Counted from the stretch's first letter, positions 1 through 7,714 are shown. The stretch is DNA of 11,879 nt from Bacteroidales bacterium (GCA_023231065.1 JALNWE010000082.1:1-11879); one strand, 5' to 3'. Notes: a model not told the origin generated them from the sequence alone. Numbers and translations: made by a program.

Positions 1-1
1 G

Positions 2-100
2 AAATGGCTTACCTATATCATCAACAACATCAACGATACTAAGGCCGCCCAACTCAAAGAACTGCTCCCACAGTTTATAGATAAAACCCTGCTAACCTAA
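2..100 (+). pseudogene. IS66-family transposase, C-terminal fragment
   Basis: An open frame enters from the left edge and ends at TAA 98-100. It encodes about 32 residues, beginning KWLTYIINNIN and ending KELLPQF followed by a short tail. The pattern W-L-x-x-(I/V)-(I/L)-x-x-I then about ten residues then (E/D)-LLP is the short C-terminal domain that closes IS66 (TnpC) transposases. The rest of the gene lies outside the window, so I cannot say whether the copy is intact. It converges on, and overlaps by 4 bp, the stop of the minus-strand hypothetical gene at 97-684, which suggests that this element inserted into that gene. The family call rests on this short tail only. Confidence 0.7.
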
Positions 101-684
101 GATGGAGTTGGTAGGGCGGATACTGTTAGCAAGGTATTAAGTGCAGTAACTTTTAAGTCGGTTTCATTGGGAATATACAGAGGTTCTGCTGAAACTGATA
201 TAATCAACTTGCTAAAATTGTCAATTAAACTATCGTAACTTTGTTGTGAAACGGAAATATTTTTTTGTTCTTGTTCGATTAATATTTCTGCTCCCGGTAC
301 AGGTTCTCCTTGTGTTGTTTCGGGTGTATTAGTTTTTTTATTATCGGCACGTTTACCCTGAATTTTCCGGTTAATTGTCTTTGCATCATCAACTGTTTGT
401 TTTGTTGCATCTGTAGCTTCGAGTGCATTTACTATTCGGGTACTAAACTTTTTGAGATTAGCAAAAGCGATTTCACGGGCATTAGTAGCATTGTCATAAG
501 CCGTCTTTGTGGTTTTTACTGTTTGCAGAGAGTTTCTTGCAGTGGTAAAGAGTGTGTTCATTGCAACAGTCTTAATACTATTTTTTGTCGGATTGTAGGC
601 GGTTCCGTAACCCGTGCAAAATGAGATTAAATCTTCAAAGTTTGCAACATTTTTTGCATGTCCTGTTTCTGATGTGCTTGTCAT
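97..684 (-). CDS. Conserved Bacteroidota hypothetical protein, 3' end replaced by IS66 DNA
   Basis: The frame encodes 195 residues from ATG at 684 to TAG at 97-99. The N-terminus (TSETGHAKNVANFEDLISF, then CTGYG) is one I recognise from a family of uncharacterised, mostly helical proteins widespread in Bacteroidota. Function is unknown. There is no signal peptide or membrane segment. A charged linker at about residues 108-135 (KRADNKK...GEPVPG) separates two helical halves, the second starting SQQSYDSLIDNF. Family members as I remember them continue for roughly 50-60 residues beyond the LKVTALNTLL motif. Here the frame turns into VSALPTPS and stops, and these last residues are encoded by the presumed IS66 end (bases 97-123). 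The product is therefore probably truncated and may be non-functional. It lies 55 bp downstream of the B12 operon on the same strand and could be read from it, but nothing links it to B12. Confidence 0.7.
   Translation of the reverse strand: MTSTSETGHAKNVANFEDLISFCTGYGTAYNPTKNSIKTVAMNTLFTTARNSLQTVKTTKTAYDNATNAREIAFANLKKFSTRIVNALEATDATKQTVDDAKTINRKIQGKRADNKKTNTPETTQGEPVPGAEILIEQEQKNISVSQQSYDSLIDNFSKLIISVSAEPLYIPNETDLKVTALNTLLTVSALPTPS
104..123. repeat. Probable right terminal repeat of the IS66 element
   Basis: Read inward from 123 on the minus strand the sequence starts GTATCCGCCCTACCAACTCC. IS66 ends commonly begin with GTA followed by a C/G-rich stretch. The position lies 23 bp past the transposase stop and coincides with the point where the neighbouring hypothetical protein stops resembling its family. 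The left end is outside the window, so the inverted repeat cannot be paired here. The eight bases at 124-131 (TGTTAGCA) would be the candidate target duplication. This is inference from position and the GTA start. Confidence 0.4.
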
Positions 685-739
685 GTTATTAAATTTTAAG
701 TTGATAATATTGAATTTAGTTTTCGTTTTGTAACTTCAA

Positions 740-1780
740 TTAATTAAAATAAAAATCACCCGGTATTATTCCTGCAAGAAAGGAGTTAATTAATGTACCG
801 TCTGATTTGTATCGGTAAATCTTACCTTTCTGAACATAGTCTATTGCATCGGCAACATATATAACTCCAGTATTTGGTTCGATGCCTATGCCGTAGAAAT
901 TCCTTGATCCTTCAACAATAAATGCATTATTGGGTAAACTTCCTGAGGCTATACTCATCCGATAAACGCCTTTGTTAAGAAAATACAACGTATCATTTGT
1001 TCCGTTAATATCTAACCGCCAGGGACTATCGGACAGGTTGGAAAATTGAAATGATTGCTCGACCTGTTTTGTTAATGGATTAATTCGGTAAAGACCTGCA
1101 TAAATGCTGTTCGATTGTTTACCACTGCATAAAACCCAAAGTTTGCCGTTTTTATCTTCTTTGATTGAATTGGAGCCATAAGAAACCTGCATGCTGTCTT
1201 CCAAAACATCAGTTGATGTATTAATTACATAAATTTTATCACGATACTGATTTGTAACAAATGCTTTCCCATAAGATAATGCAAGTTCTTCAGTCCATCC
1301 TGCACAGGGGATATTTCCAGTTATTGTATTAGTGCTTAAATTTACTATTGCAACAGAGTTAGCATACAAATCAGTTACATACGCCTTGCTATTACTGACA
1401 GGAAGAAAATATCGAGGTGAAGTGAACCCGCTTATTGTGGCAGATGTAACAAAAGATAAAGGATTTACAACAACGACTTTCCCTGAATTATTAACTACTA
1501 TATAAGCTTTACCATTGAATAAACACATGGACTGACAAACATCACCCAAGGAGACACCATTAGCAGGTTGATATAAATCTTCGGTTACTGTTGCTGTTGA
1601 AATATCGTAATAACTGACTTTAGCATTCCCAAACTGAAAATTTCCTTCATTGGTTATAAATACACCCCCGCTATTTCCAATTGAAATTTGCGGATCAGGA
1701 TTATCCTCCGGCTTGTCCTTACGGCAAGAAACTGTAAATACAATTAGTGTAAAAAACAGGTACTTAAAAAATCTATTCAT
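740..1780 (-). CDS. btuG: BtuG-like cobalamin-capturing surface lipoprotein (YncE-type beta-propeller)
   Basis: The 346-residue product starts with a lipoprotein signal peptide: hydrophobic residues 4-17, lipobox TVSC, acylated Cys19, then the charged stretch RKDKPEDNPDP. The rest is a YncE/DUF5074-type beta-propeller. Blade repeats of the form GKAYIVV..., AYVTDLYANSVAIVNLST, KAFVTNQYRDKIYVINT and GVIYVADA carry the hydrophobic-strand plus 'VxNxxT' pattern of such propellers. The opening GVFITNEGNFQFGNAKVSYY is typical of Bacteroidota BtuG-related proteins. In Bacteroides, BtuG binds B12 with very high affinity at the cell surface and sits on the BtuB receptor. Here it is the last gene of a riboswitch-led operon that starts with a BtuB-like receptor, and its ATG overlaps the end of the preceding gene by 8 bp. 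The role is inferred from family and context. Other YncE-like propellers serve unrelated functions, but the context favours corrinoid capture. Confidence 0.8.
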   Translation of the reverse strand: MNRFFKYLFFTLIVFTVSCRKDKPEDNPDPQISIGNSGGVFITNEGNFQFGNAKVSYYDISTATVTEDLYQPANGVSLGDVCQSMCLFNGKAYIVVNNSGKVVVVNPLSFVTSATISGFTSPRYFLPVSNSKAYVTDLYANSVAIVNLSTNTITGNIPCAGWTEELALSYGKAFVTNQYRDKIYVINTSTDVLEDSMQVSYGSNSIKEDKNGKLWVLCSGKQSNSIYAGLYRINPLTKQVEQSFQFSNLSDSPWRLDINGTNDTLYFLNKGVYRMSIASGSLPNNAFIVEGSRNFYGIGIEPNTGVIYVADAIDYVQKGKIYRYKSDGTLINSFLAGIIPGDFYFN

Positions 1781-2777
1781 TGCTTATAATTATTTTTTGA
1801 ACTGCAATTCCGTTTTGGGTTTCCAATTTTAAAAAGTAAAGGCCATTGTTTGCATTTATACCGGAGATTTCAACTGTTTGCCACCCTTGTATGTAATTTG
1901 ATTTTTTCTCCATATAAACGCTTTTTCCTGTTATATCAATTATTTCAATAATAACATCAGAACTCTTATCGAGAAAGAATTGAATGACTGCTTTATCTTT
2001 AACGGGGTTAGGAAATACACTCAGCTTAGCTTTTGCAGCGAACAACTCATTTATACCTGTAACCTGATTTATTACACCGACAGCATCTAAATCAAAACCG
2101 CTTGAGGCAAAAGGGGTATTCCATGGGTCATTTATCTTGTGTCCGTATTGATCGTAGCAGGCATAGGCATTTTGAATGCAACCAACCACATCAATAATTT
2201 TTATGTGTGTAATATTGTTTACATCCAATCCGCTTTGCCCTGTCAACTCCTGCAAGTCAAAAGGTGTCCCATACAATGCTCTGTATTTACCGGCAAGGTT
2301 ATTAATTTTAGTGGCATCAACGATGCCAAAACCGTCAACCTGAGAAGTGTCCTGAGTATTAGAAGTAGCCGGAAACCGAAAATAATTAATGCCATCAGAA
2401 CTCACTTCCACAAAAGCTAATTCCAGAAAAGTATCACTGAAACTGTTCTCAAATACGGCAAAATCCCATCCCGACCCGTTTTTAATGGGATTAGTAAAAG
2501 TTAATATGGCAGAGCCACCATCACCTAAGCTAACTAAGCCATTTTCACCTGCCTTGCCCAATGCCATGGTGCTGTCACCATAGGAAGCATATCCGAGAGA
2601 TGGATTTGATATGTCCTGATAACCTCTAATGATGGTACATCCGCTTGCCCATGACACAATAAAAGAGCTATCCTTATATATAGCCGTTGAACCGGGTTGT
2701 CCGGCAGGCGGAGCAAACTGAGCATTTGCGACAGTAGCACAATTGCCCAGTATTAGAAATAAAATAATCTTTCTCAT
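1773..2777 (-). CDS. T9SS-exported cell-surface protein of the B12 operon, GSGWDFAVFEN family
   Basis: This 334-residue protein has a Sec signal peptide (residues 1-19, cut after ANA) and a beta-rich body with the signature GSGWDFAVFENSF at about 101-113. That signature is followed by ELAFVEVSSDG and, near 225-236, a GFDLDAVGVIN segment. Asp and Asn side chains in these loops could bind a metal or ligand. Residues about 250-334 form a type IX secretion C-terminal sorting domain (LSVFPNPVKDK ... GLYFLKLETQNG...QKIIIS), so the protein should be exported across the outer membrane and fixed to or released from the surface. I recall related proteins beside B12 receptors in Bacteroidota, usually annotated only as 'cell surface protein'. 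The biochemical role is not known to me. Its start overlaps the upstream stop by 4 bp and its end overlaps the btuG-like start by 8 bp, indicating translational coupling and joint function in corrinoid uptake. Confidence 0.75.
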   Translation of the reverse strand: MRKIILFLILGNCATVANAQFAPPAGQPGSTAIYKDSSFIVSWASGCTIIRGYQDISNPSLGYASYGDSTMALGKAGENGLVSLGDGGSAILTFTNPIKNGSGWDFAVFENSFSDTFLELAFVEVSSDGINYFRFPATSNTQDTSQVDGFGIVDATKINNLAGKYRALYGTPFDLQELTGQSGLDVNNITHIKIIDVVGCIQNAYACYDQYGHKINDPWNTPFASSGFDLDAVGVINQVTGINELFAAKAKLSVFPNPVKDKAVIQFFLDKSSDVIIEIIDITGKSVYMEKKSNYIQGWQTVEISGINANNGLYFLKLETQNGIAVQKIIISNE

Positions 2778-3925
2778 TCTTTGACAAAGTGCTTTGAGTA
2801 ATTGAATTTTTCACCCGCCACAACTACTGTGTAAAAACCGTTCGGTAACTGATGAACAGGAATTTGTAAGGTTTTTGAAGTTGTATTTTCACTTACTAAC
2901 AATTTACCGGTTGCATCAATAATTTTTATGGTCGTGTTTTTTTCGTTAGAATTATTCAATGTAATATTAATAAAATCAGTAGCGGGGTTAGGATAAATCA
3001 GAATATTGGCAGACTGTTGATAATCGGCAATTGATGTAGTATTCACAGCAGCTGTTGGATAGCCAGGTCTTATCACAGGAGCGAAGTTCATATAAGAACA
3101 ACCGAATAAATCGCCATTGCCCAAGGTTGTGCTTATTCCCATATTCATATCCCAGTTCCCTAAATTAGTTGCACTCCACGTGCCCCAATAATCAGGACTT
3201 CCACCAATACCGGAATGTGTCTTGTAAGTAATATCATTCAGAAAACCAGAACTAATTGCTATGGTTAGACTTGGATCGGCAACATCTATGTCATTTAACA
3301 TTTGCTGTGCGGTTACTGTACCTGAATGCAGGTAGCCCCAAGCATAAGAAGAAGTCCCCGAGCCATCAAGAAAATCTATTACAAGCAGGGTTGTGTCTGT
3401 ACCTGCACCAAGCCAAAAGGTTACATCTTGAGATTTAAAATAGAAAGGATTAAAGGCAGGAATTGGCTCACCGGGCGCTAACGCAGGACTAAAGTCAGTA
3501 AAAGCACAACCAAACCAGTCACCGTTGGAAAGAGATGCTGATATACCTCCATTCATTGTCAAAGTTGCGATGCTACTGCCGCTCCATGTTGACCAATAAA
3601 AGCCGCCTGTTCCTCCAATGCCTGAATGAGAACCATAAACAATATCATTAAGGAAACCGCCGCCGATAGCCACCGAAAGATTAATATCTGCTGCTGCAAC
3701 AGCATTTAGCATGTCTTGACCTGTTGCACCGGAATTGTGCAGATAGCCCCAAGCATAAGATGTATCCCAAGTTGCATCGTGAAAATCAACAACAAGTATT
3801 GATGTATCAGGGTCTGTTCCGACCCAGTATTTAACATCTGAGATTGTGAATTGAGCTTTTACCGAAAAGCTTTGTGCAACAAGCAGCCCTATCGCTGCCA
3901 AAAAAACAAGTACTCTTTTTTTCAT
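2774..3925 (-). CDS. T9SS-exported protein with a duplicated ~130-residue domain, B12 operon
   Basis: The 383-residue product has a Sec signal peptide (residues 1-24, ending VKA) followed by two tandem copies of one domain at about 27-155 and 165-290. Both share YW/FW(V/L)G...DT..LV(V/I)DF.D, then SYAWGYLH, GFLNDI.Y..HSGIGG, and NGD.FGC......F(S/A)P. The C-terminal ~75 residues (ILIYPNPATDF ... LPNGFYTVVVAGE) are a type IX sorting domain. The domain resembles secreted proteins with a 'YWVGxGxxxxxLVIDFxDG...WGYxWxGxxTGxDML' pattern that I recall, often with other surface anchors, in unrelated bacteria. I know no proven function for it. It lies directly after the BtuB-like receptor (11-bp gap) and overlaps the next gene by 4 bp. 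A role as an extracellular corrinoid-binding or presenting protein is plausible but is inferred from context. Confidence 0.75.
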   Translation of the reverse strand: MKKRVLVFLAAIGLLVAQSFSVKAQFTISDVKYWVGTDPDTSILVVDFHDATWDTSYAWGYLHNSGATGQDMLNAVAAADINLSVAIGGGFLNDIVYGSHSGIGGTGGFYWSTWSGSSIATLTMNGGISASLSNGDWFGCAFTDFSPALAPGEPIPAFNPFYFKSQDVTFWLGAGTDTTLLVIDFLDGSGTSSYAWGYLHSGTVTAQQMLNDIDVADPSLTIAISSGFLNDITYKTHSGIGGSPDYWGTWSATNLGNWDMNMGISTTLGNGDLFGCSYMNFAPVIRPGYPTAAVNTTSIADYQQSANILIYPNPATDFINITLNNSNEKNTTIKIIDATGKLLVSENTTSKTLQIPVHQLPNGFYTVVVAGEKFNYSKHFVKE

Positions 3926-3936
3926 TTTTACTTTTT

Positions 3937-5895
3937 TTAATTGTTAATATTAGGTTTATTAAATTGTATTGAAATTCCTGTTTGATAATTTCTTAATGGC
4001 ATTGCCCTGTTAAGGATAACCTGATATTGTTCATTGAATATATTATAGACCGCTGCGAATAAGCTGAAAGTAATTTTTTTGACAGTTATTTTGTACGACA
4101 AATACAGATTTGAATTCCAATAGGGTTTCAGATACTCGGTATTATCGGTTGAAGTATAGCGGTATCCCGTATAACTTTGATTGAAACAAAGGAAAAAATC
4201 TTTATATTCCACTGAAAATTTCCCATGACCGCTATACATTGGCACGTATATAAGTTGTTTCCCCAAAGCGGCATCGTTGTCTGTTTTTGCCTTTTGATTT
4301 GTTGAGACTACGTAATTTGTAATCAAACCGATTTTTAGTTTTACTTTTTTAATTTGAAAGCCCAATTCGGAACGAGTTTCGGAACCCCTGCTCCAAACTT
4401 CCATTATATTTTGCGGACTCCAATAACTTTGACCCGGAAGCCACAAAATCCAATTATTCATGTTTCTGTTAAAAATTGTAGGTTCAAATAGAAAATTTAT
4501 TCTTTCATTTTTTGAAATAAGTTTTACTAATAATCCTATCTCTTCACTAAATCCACTTTCAGGCAACAGATTAGGATTTCCACCCGGAACCCAGTACAAA
4601 TCGTTATAAGTTGGAGAGCGGTATACTCTTGCAACATTACATTTTGCAGATAACCATTTCAGGAAAATGTATTCACTGCCAAAAGAAAAGGTAAAAGGAG
4701 AAAGGGTATTACCAGAGATTTCTTCTCTTCCCGAAAGAGTAGTTGAAAATTTATTATTATTTGAATTAAACCTATAGGAAATAAATAATGATGCTTTGTT
4801 TTGATGCGGCTTGTCGGGGTAACCATCAGATATAGCTTGGGTAAAATTGTTGTTTACACCTATATTCAAAAAATGATTTTTATGCAGTATTATTTTTGAT
4901 TCAACTTCAGTAAAAAAGGTCTGTGAGCGGCTAAGTGCAGGATTCTCATAGGTATAATCGGAATATGCAATGTTCTCATCAAAATAAGCAGCTCTTGCAA
5001 ACCAAAGAACATTTTTACCCATTCGCTGCCATTCAGAGGTAATACGATAGTTCTTGTCTTTCTGATTTGCTTTACTTATTGTTTGCAACATAGTGGGCGG
5101 AATATTTCTGTCGCTGTATTGACACCAGAAGCGAAAATTTATTTTTTGTCTGCTATTGATGCGAAAATAATTTTCAAAAAGTAACTCATGATGCTTGAGT
5201 TCTGCATTGTTCTGTTTTTGTTTTGGAGAATCGTACACTTGTGTATTGTAATACTCAAAATTGTTTTTAGCGAATGTGTTGGATAATTTCAAAGATGTTA
5301 CCCACTTGGGTTTACTGATTTCCACCAAAATGTTTTGCCCGAAGTCGGAAAAGCTGCCAAAAGAAGTACCTGCTGATATTGTTATGCCATTATTAAATTT
5401 AACATTGTTGCTCAAATGAATTGTACCACCAACTGCTCCGCTACCCCACAAAGCACTTGAACCACCAAACTGAATATTTATACTATTCATAAAGCCATTT
5501 GGAATAAGCGATAAATCCAATTGACCGTTCATGGGGCTACCAAGGTTGAAACCGTTCCATAAGATTGCTGTGTGGTTGGCACTCCCTCCTCTGAAAGAGC
5601 TTGTAGCCAAACTACCCATGCCATAAGATTTGATAAATAAAGGACTCTCATTCTCCAACAAAGAAGAAAGATTCCCAGTTTTATATTGACTAATTGTTAT
5701 GCTGTCAATATTTTGAATTTTTGAACCGGCAGAGAAATTTTCAAGACGATTAGCTGTAACAACAACTTCCGTCAAATGATAAGTAGTATCAGAAAGTGAT
5801 TTCTGAGCAAAGCAAGAAAGCCCGATTAAAAGGGAAAAATGAAAAATAAACAGTCTTACAAAATTCATTTGCCAATGATTTATTTTGAAAATCAT
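3937..5895 (-). CDS. btuB: BtuB-like TonB-dependent outer-membrane cobalamin receptor
   Basis: The 652-residue frame begins at ATG 5895, but the better start is probably ATG 5868 (residue 10), because the signal peptide MNFVRLFIFHF...CFAQ follows directly. A TonB box region (LTEVVVTANR, about residues 41-50) precedes the plug domain. The plug shows DSITISQYKTGNLSSLLENES, the conserved SSFRGGSANHTAILWNGFNLGSP region (about 98-120) and FGGSSALWGSGAVGGTIHL. A beta-barrel fills the rest and ends in a C-terminal strand YQTGISIQF close to the stop. It lacks the N-terminal carboxypeptidase-like domain of SusC-type receptors, so it is the compact BtuB/FepA type. The cobalamin riboswitch immediately upstream gives the substrate: B12 or another corrinoid, imported with TonB-ExbBD energy. 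The inner-membrane BtuCDF transporter is not in the window. Confidence 0.9.
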   Translation of the reverse strand: MIFKINHWQMNFVRLFIFHFSLLIGLSCFAQKSLSDTTYHLTEVVVTANRLENFSAGSKIQNIDSITISQYKTGNLSSLLENESPLFIKSYGMGSLATSSFRGGSANHTAILWNGFNLGSPMNGQLDLSLIPNGFMNSINIQFGGSSALWGSGAVGGTIHLSNNVKFNNGITISAGTSFGSFSDFGQNILVEISKPKWVTSLKLSNTFAKNNFEYYNTQVYDSPKQKQNNAELKHHELLFENYFRINSRQKINFRFWCQYSDRNIPPTMLQTISKANQKDKNYRITSEWQRMGKNVLWFARAAYFDENIAYSDYTYENPALSRSQTFFTEVESKIILHKNHFLNIGVNNNFTQAISDGYPDKPHQNKASLFISYRFNSNNNKFSTTLSGREEISGNTLSPFTFSFGSEYIFLKWLSAKCNVARVYRSPTYNDLYWVPGGNPNLLPESGFSEEIGLLVKLISKNERINFLFEPTIFNRNMNNWILWLPGQSYWSPQNIMEVWSRGSETRSELGFQIKKVKLKIGLITNYVVSTNQKAKTDNDAALGKQLIYVPMYSGHGKFSVEYKDFFLCFNQSYTGYRYTSTDNTEYLKPYWNSNLYLSYKITVKKITFSLFAAVYNIFNEQYQVILNRAMPLRNYQTGISIQFNKPNINN

Positions 5896-5973
5896 TCATC
5901 ACTGAATTTCACAATGCTTTAACGAGAATAAATTAAGGAGAGGGGGATTATGCGCTATGTATTGGGCGGAGAG

Positions 5974-5999
5974 ATAAAAAATCATAGGCACACCTGCCT
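5974..5999 (-). terminator. Terminator-like hairpin serving as riboswitch expression platform
   Basis: On the minus strand AGGCA-GGTG-TGCCT (5999-5986) forms a 5-bp stem with a 4-base loop. It is followed after a few bases by a run of six T (about 5981-5975). It falls between the B12 box and the receptor start. A second small hairpin, GCTTT...AAAGC, lies between the B12 box and this one at about 6024-6007 and may be part of the switch. Control by transcription attenuation is the natural reading, but the stem is short and a translational effect cannot be excluded. Confidence 0.55.
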
Positions 6000-6029
6000 G
6001 ACTTTAGCTTTTTTCGCGAAAGCATTGTC

Positions 6030-6207
6030 AATCCGAAAAAGACAGGTTTCCTGACTTGTAACATTTTTACCTTCCTTCCCATCCCGATAGCAATCAAGAC
6101 AGTGGATTATATTGGTAAAAACCTTTTATGTTACTTACAGTTGCGCGACAGCTCGTGATTTAAACACGATTCCCTCTTAATATACTGCTAAGTATAATCT
6201 TATTCGA
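6030..6207 (-). ncRNA. Cobalamin riboswitch upstream of the BtuB-like receptor
   Basis: Read on the minus strand, the hallmark elements occur in order: GGGAATC (6174-6168), the CGCGCAACTG core (6147-6138), CCACTG (6105-6100) and a B12 box AGTCAGGAAACCTGTC (6056-6041), close to the consensus AGCCAGGAGACCTGCC. The ends can pair as helix P1: TCGAATAAGA (6207-6198) with TCTTTTTCGGA (6042-6032), with one mismatch and one wobble. It lies upstream of a TonB receptor in the same direction. In this family, adenosyl- or aquocobalamin binding shuts off expression, so B12 would repress the four-gene operon. Confidence 0.93.
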
Positions 6208-6236
6208 TTTTATTGAAATAAAGTAAAGGACTTTTA

Positions 6237-6275
6237 TCGGATACAAAAATACGATTTTTTTTAGAAACAAGAAAA
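6237..6275 (-). promoter_or_regulatory. Probable Bacteroidota-type promoter of the B12 operon
   Basis: On the minus strand TATTTTTG (6251-6244) matches the Bacteroidota -7 consensus TAnnTTTG exactly. A TTG lies 16 bp further upstream, which is somewhat closer than the usual -33 TTTG spacing. Transcription would start near 6237-6240, about 30 bases before the first riboswitch helix, as expected for a riboswitch leader. The upstream 6265-6300 stretch is very A/T-rich. No transcript data support the start. Confidence 0.5.
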
Positions 6276-6317
6276 AAATTAAAAAATTGTTTAGTCTCAT
6301 TCTTTTTACAATTTTCT

Positions 6318-6959
6318 CTATTTCCATGACTTAATACTGTTCAATGTTCTTTCTAATACATCACATTGTCTGAACTGTTGTATTACATAATTATCTTTAA
6401 CAAATTTCTGTTGCAATTTATTTACTATTTCTTTTGTATGATGATTTGGTAATACTGTTGTCCTTAATTGATATTCAATTCCTGAATTTCTGATTATTTT
6501 GATTAATGAATTAATTTTACTCATCAAATCGGGATTTGAATAATTTGAAACTTTGTAATATTTTTCTGCTTCAATAATGGTTTTTATATCCATAGCAATA
6601 AAATCAATCAGTTTTTCGCTTAATAATTCAGCAAGAAGTAATGGATTCGTACCGTTTGTATCAAGCTTAATTTTATAGCTTAATGATTTTATTGAACTGA
6701 TAAAACCTTTTAAATCGTTATGAATGGTTGGTTCGCCTCCTGTAATTACAACACCATCAAGCCGGTTTTTTCGTGTCTTTAAATAATCGAAGATTTCTTT
6801 TTCTGAAATATCGGTTGTTCGATTTAATAATTCAGGTAAGACTAAGGAAGGATTGTGGCAATAACCACAACGGAAATTACAGCCTTTTGTGAATATTACA
6901 GCAGCTGTTTTTCCTTCCCAGTCAACAAAACTTTGTTTTAGTAATGCTCCTATTCTCAT
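6318..6959 (-). CDS. nrdG: Anaerobic ribonucleotide reductase-activating protein, NrdG-like radical SAM enzyme
   Basis: This 213-residue protein starts with the NrdG-type sequence MRIGALLKQSFVDWEGK and carries the radical-SAM cluster motif CNFRCGYC (Cys27, Cys31, Cys34), which binds a [4Fe-4S] cluster and S-adenosylmethionine. It also has the GGEPT motif at 74-78 and a KLDTNGT strand. Length and motif layout fit the activase that makes the glycyl radical of class III (oxygen-sensitive) ribonucleotide reductase NrdD. No nrdD is visible next to it: downstream is the B12 operon and upstream (6960-7162) is a non-coding stretch followed by an IS66 remnant. The partner may lie elsewhere or may have been separated by mobile-element activity. 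It could also activate another glycyl-radical enzyme, but the short, 7-carboxy-SAM-unlike form and N-terminus favour NrdG. Confidence 0.82.
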   Translation of the reverse strand: MRIGALLKQSFVDWEGKTAAVIFTKGCNFRCGYCHNPSLVLPELLNRTTDISEKEIFDYLKTRKNRLDGVVITGGEPTIHNDLKGFISSIKSLSYKIKLDTNGTNPLLLAELLSEKLIDFIAMDIKTIIEAEKYYKVSNYSNPDLMSKINSLIKIIRNSGIEYQLRTTVLPNHHTKEIVNKLQQKFVKDNYVIQQFRQCDVLERTLNSIKSWK

Positions 6960-7162
6960 TTTTCAAGAATCGTAACTAATCAGTGTTAAAAATTTAAGCG
7001 TTATTAACGGTTTTATGCGGTAATTAACAAGGTGATTTGTTGGTAACCTTTTGCCTTTTTGAAATCCAGCACATACTAACAAATATTATTTTAAAAGTTG
7101 ATAAACAATCGGTTGCGTTCTTTGAAATAATGAATTTCAGGTTTAGTTTTGCAGTATAAATT
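6960..7162. other. Intergenic stretch between nrdG-like gene and IS66 remnant
   Basis: These 203 bases are AT-rich and hold no convincing reading frame. They should contain the nrdG-like promoter (minus strand) and the left end of the IS66 element that starts reading at 7163 (plus strand). I could not identify either securely. A GTAACC at about 7042 is a possible but unsupported IS66 end. No nrdD 3' end is recognisable here. Confidence 0.4.
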
Positions 7163-7714
7163 ATGCAAACTCCAGAACAAATAATTATCGGTGAATTGCA
7201 ACGTCTCATACTGATGCAGGCGCAGGAAATTAAATTGTTGAAGGCAAGAATTACTGAACTGGAGCGAATAGTCGAACAAAACAACAGGCCCCGTAAAGAC
7301 AGTAATAATAGTTCTGTACCACCTGCTAAAGATGAAAACCGGCCGCCACGTACCAGCAGTCTTCGAGAGAAAAGTGATCGCAAGGTGGGAGGACAGCCCG
7401 GTCATGAAGGAAAAACATTGGAGATGACAGAACATCCAGATGAGATTGTTGAACATCGGGCGTGTTTTTGTCCTGAATGCGGAAACAATTTGACAAACCA
7501 GCCCTTTGAGCTTTTTGGCAAACGTCAGGTGATTGACATTCCCACGATCAAACAAATCGTGACTGAGCATCGTGTTTATCGGTGCACGTGCACTTGTGGC
7601 AAGATGGTGGAAAGTGACTTCCCTGTTGGAGTTGATTGCACTGTGAGATATGGTAATAACATTGAAGCGCTCATCGGTTATCTGAGCATCAGACAATACT
7701 TGTTTCGGCCCTGA
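7163..7714 (+). pseudogene. IS66-family transposase (TnpC), N-terminal part, cut by the IS21-type element
   Basis: The frame has 183 residues from ATG 7163 to TGA 7712-7714, against roughly 450-520 for a full IS66 transposase. It shows the usual order of N-terminal parts. A leucine-zipper-like coiled coil spans about residues 7-40 (ELQRLILMQAQEIKLLKARI). The conserved PRKDSNNSSVPPAKDENRP and KVGGQPGHEG follow at 43-83. A zinc-finger region has CFCPECG at 101-107 and CTCTCG at 141-146. The start of the DDE domain is IEALIGYLSIRQYL. After RQYL the sequence changes to IS21 end DNA (FRP, stop), so the catalytic DDE residues are missing and the fragment cannot transpose. The 'DSNNSSVPPAKDENRP' type differs from the IS66 type at the right edge of the window. 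Confidence 0.88.

Noticed and set aside
310..624. Cys-rich plus-strand frame opposite the hypothetical gene
   Set aside because: The cysteines come from antisense reading of the Ala/Thr/Asn-rich conserved protein. There is no independent support.
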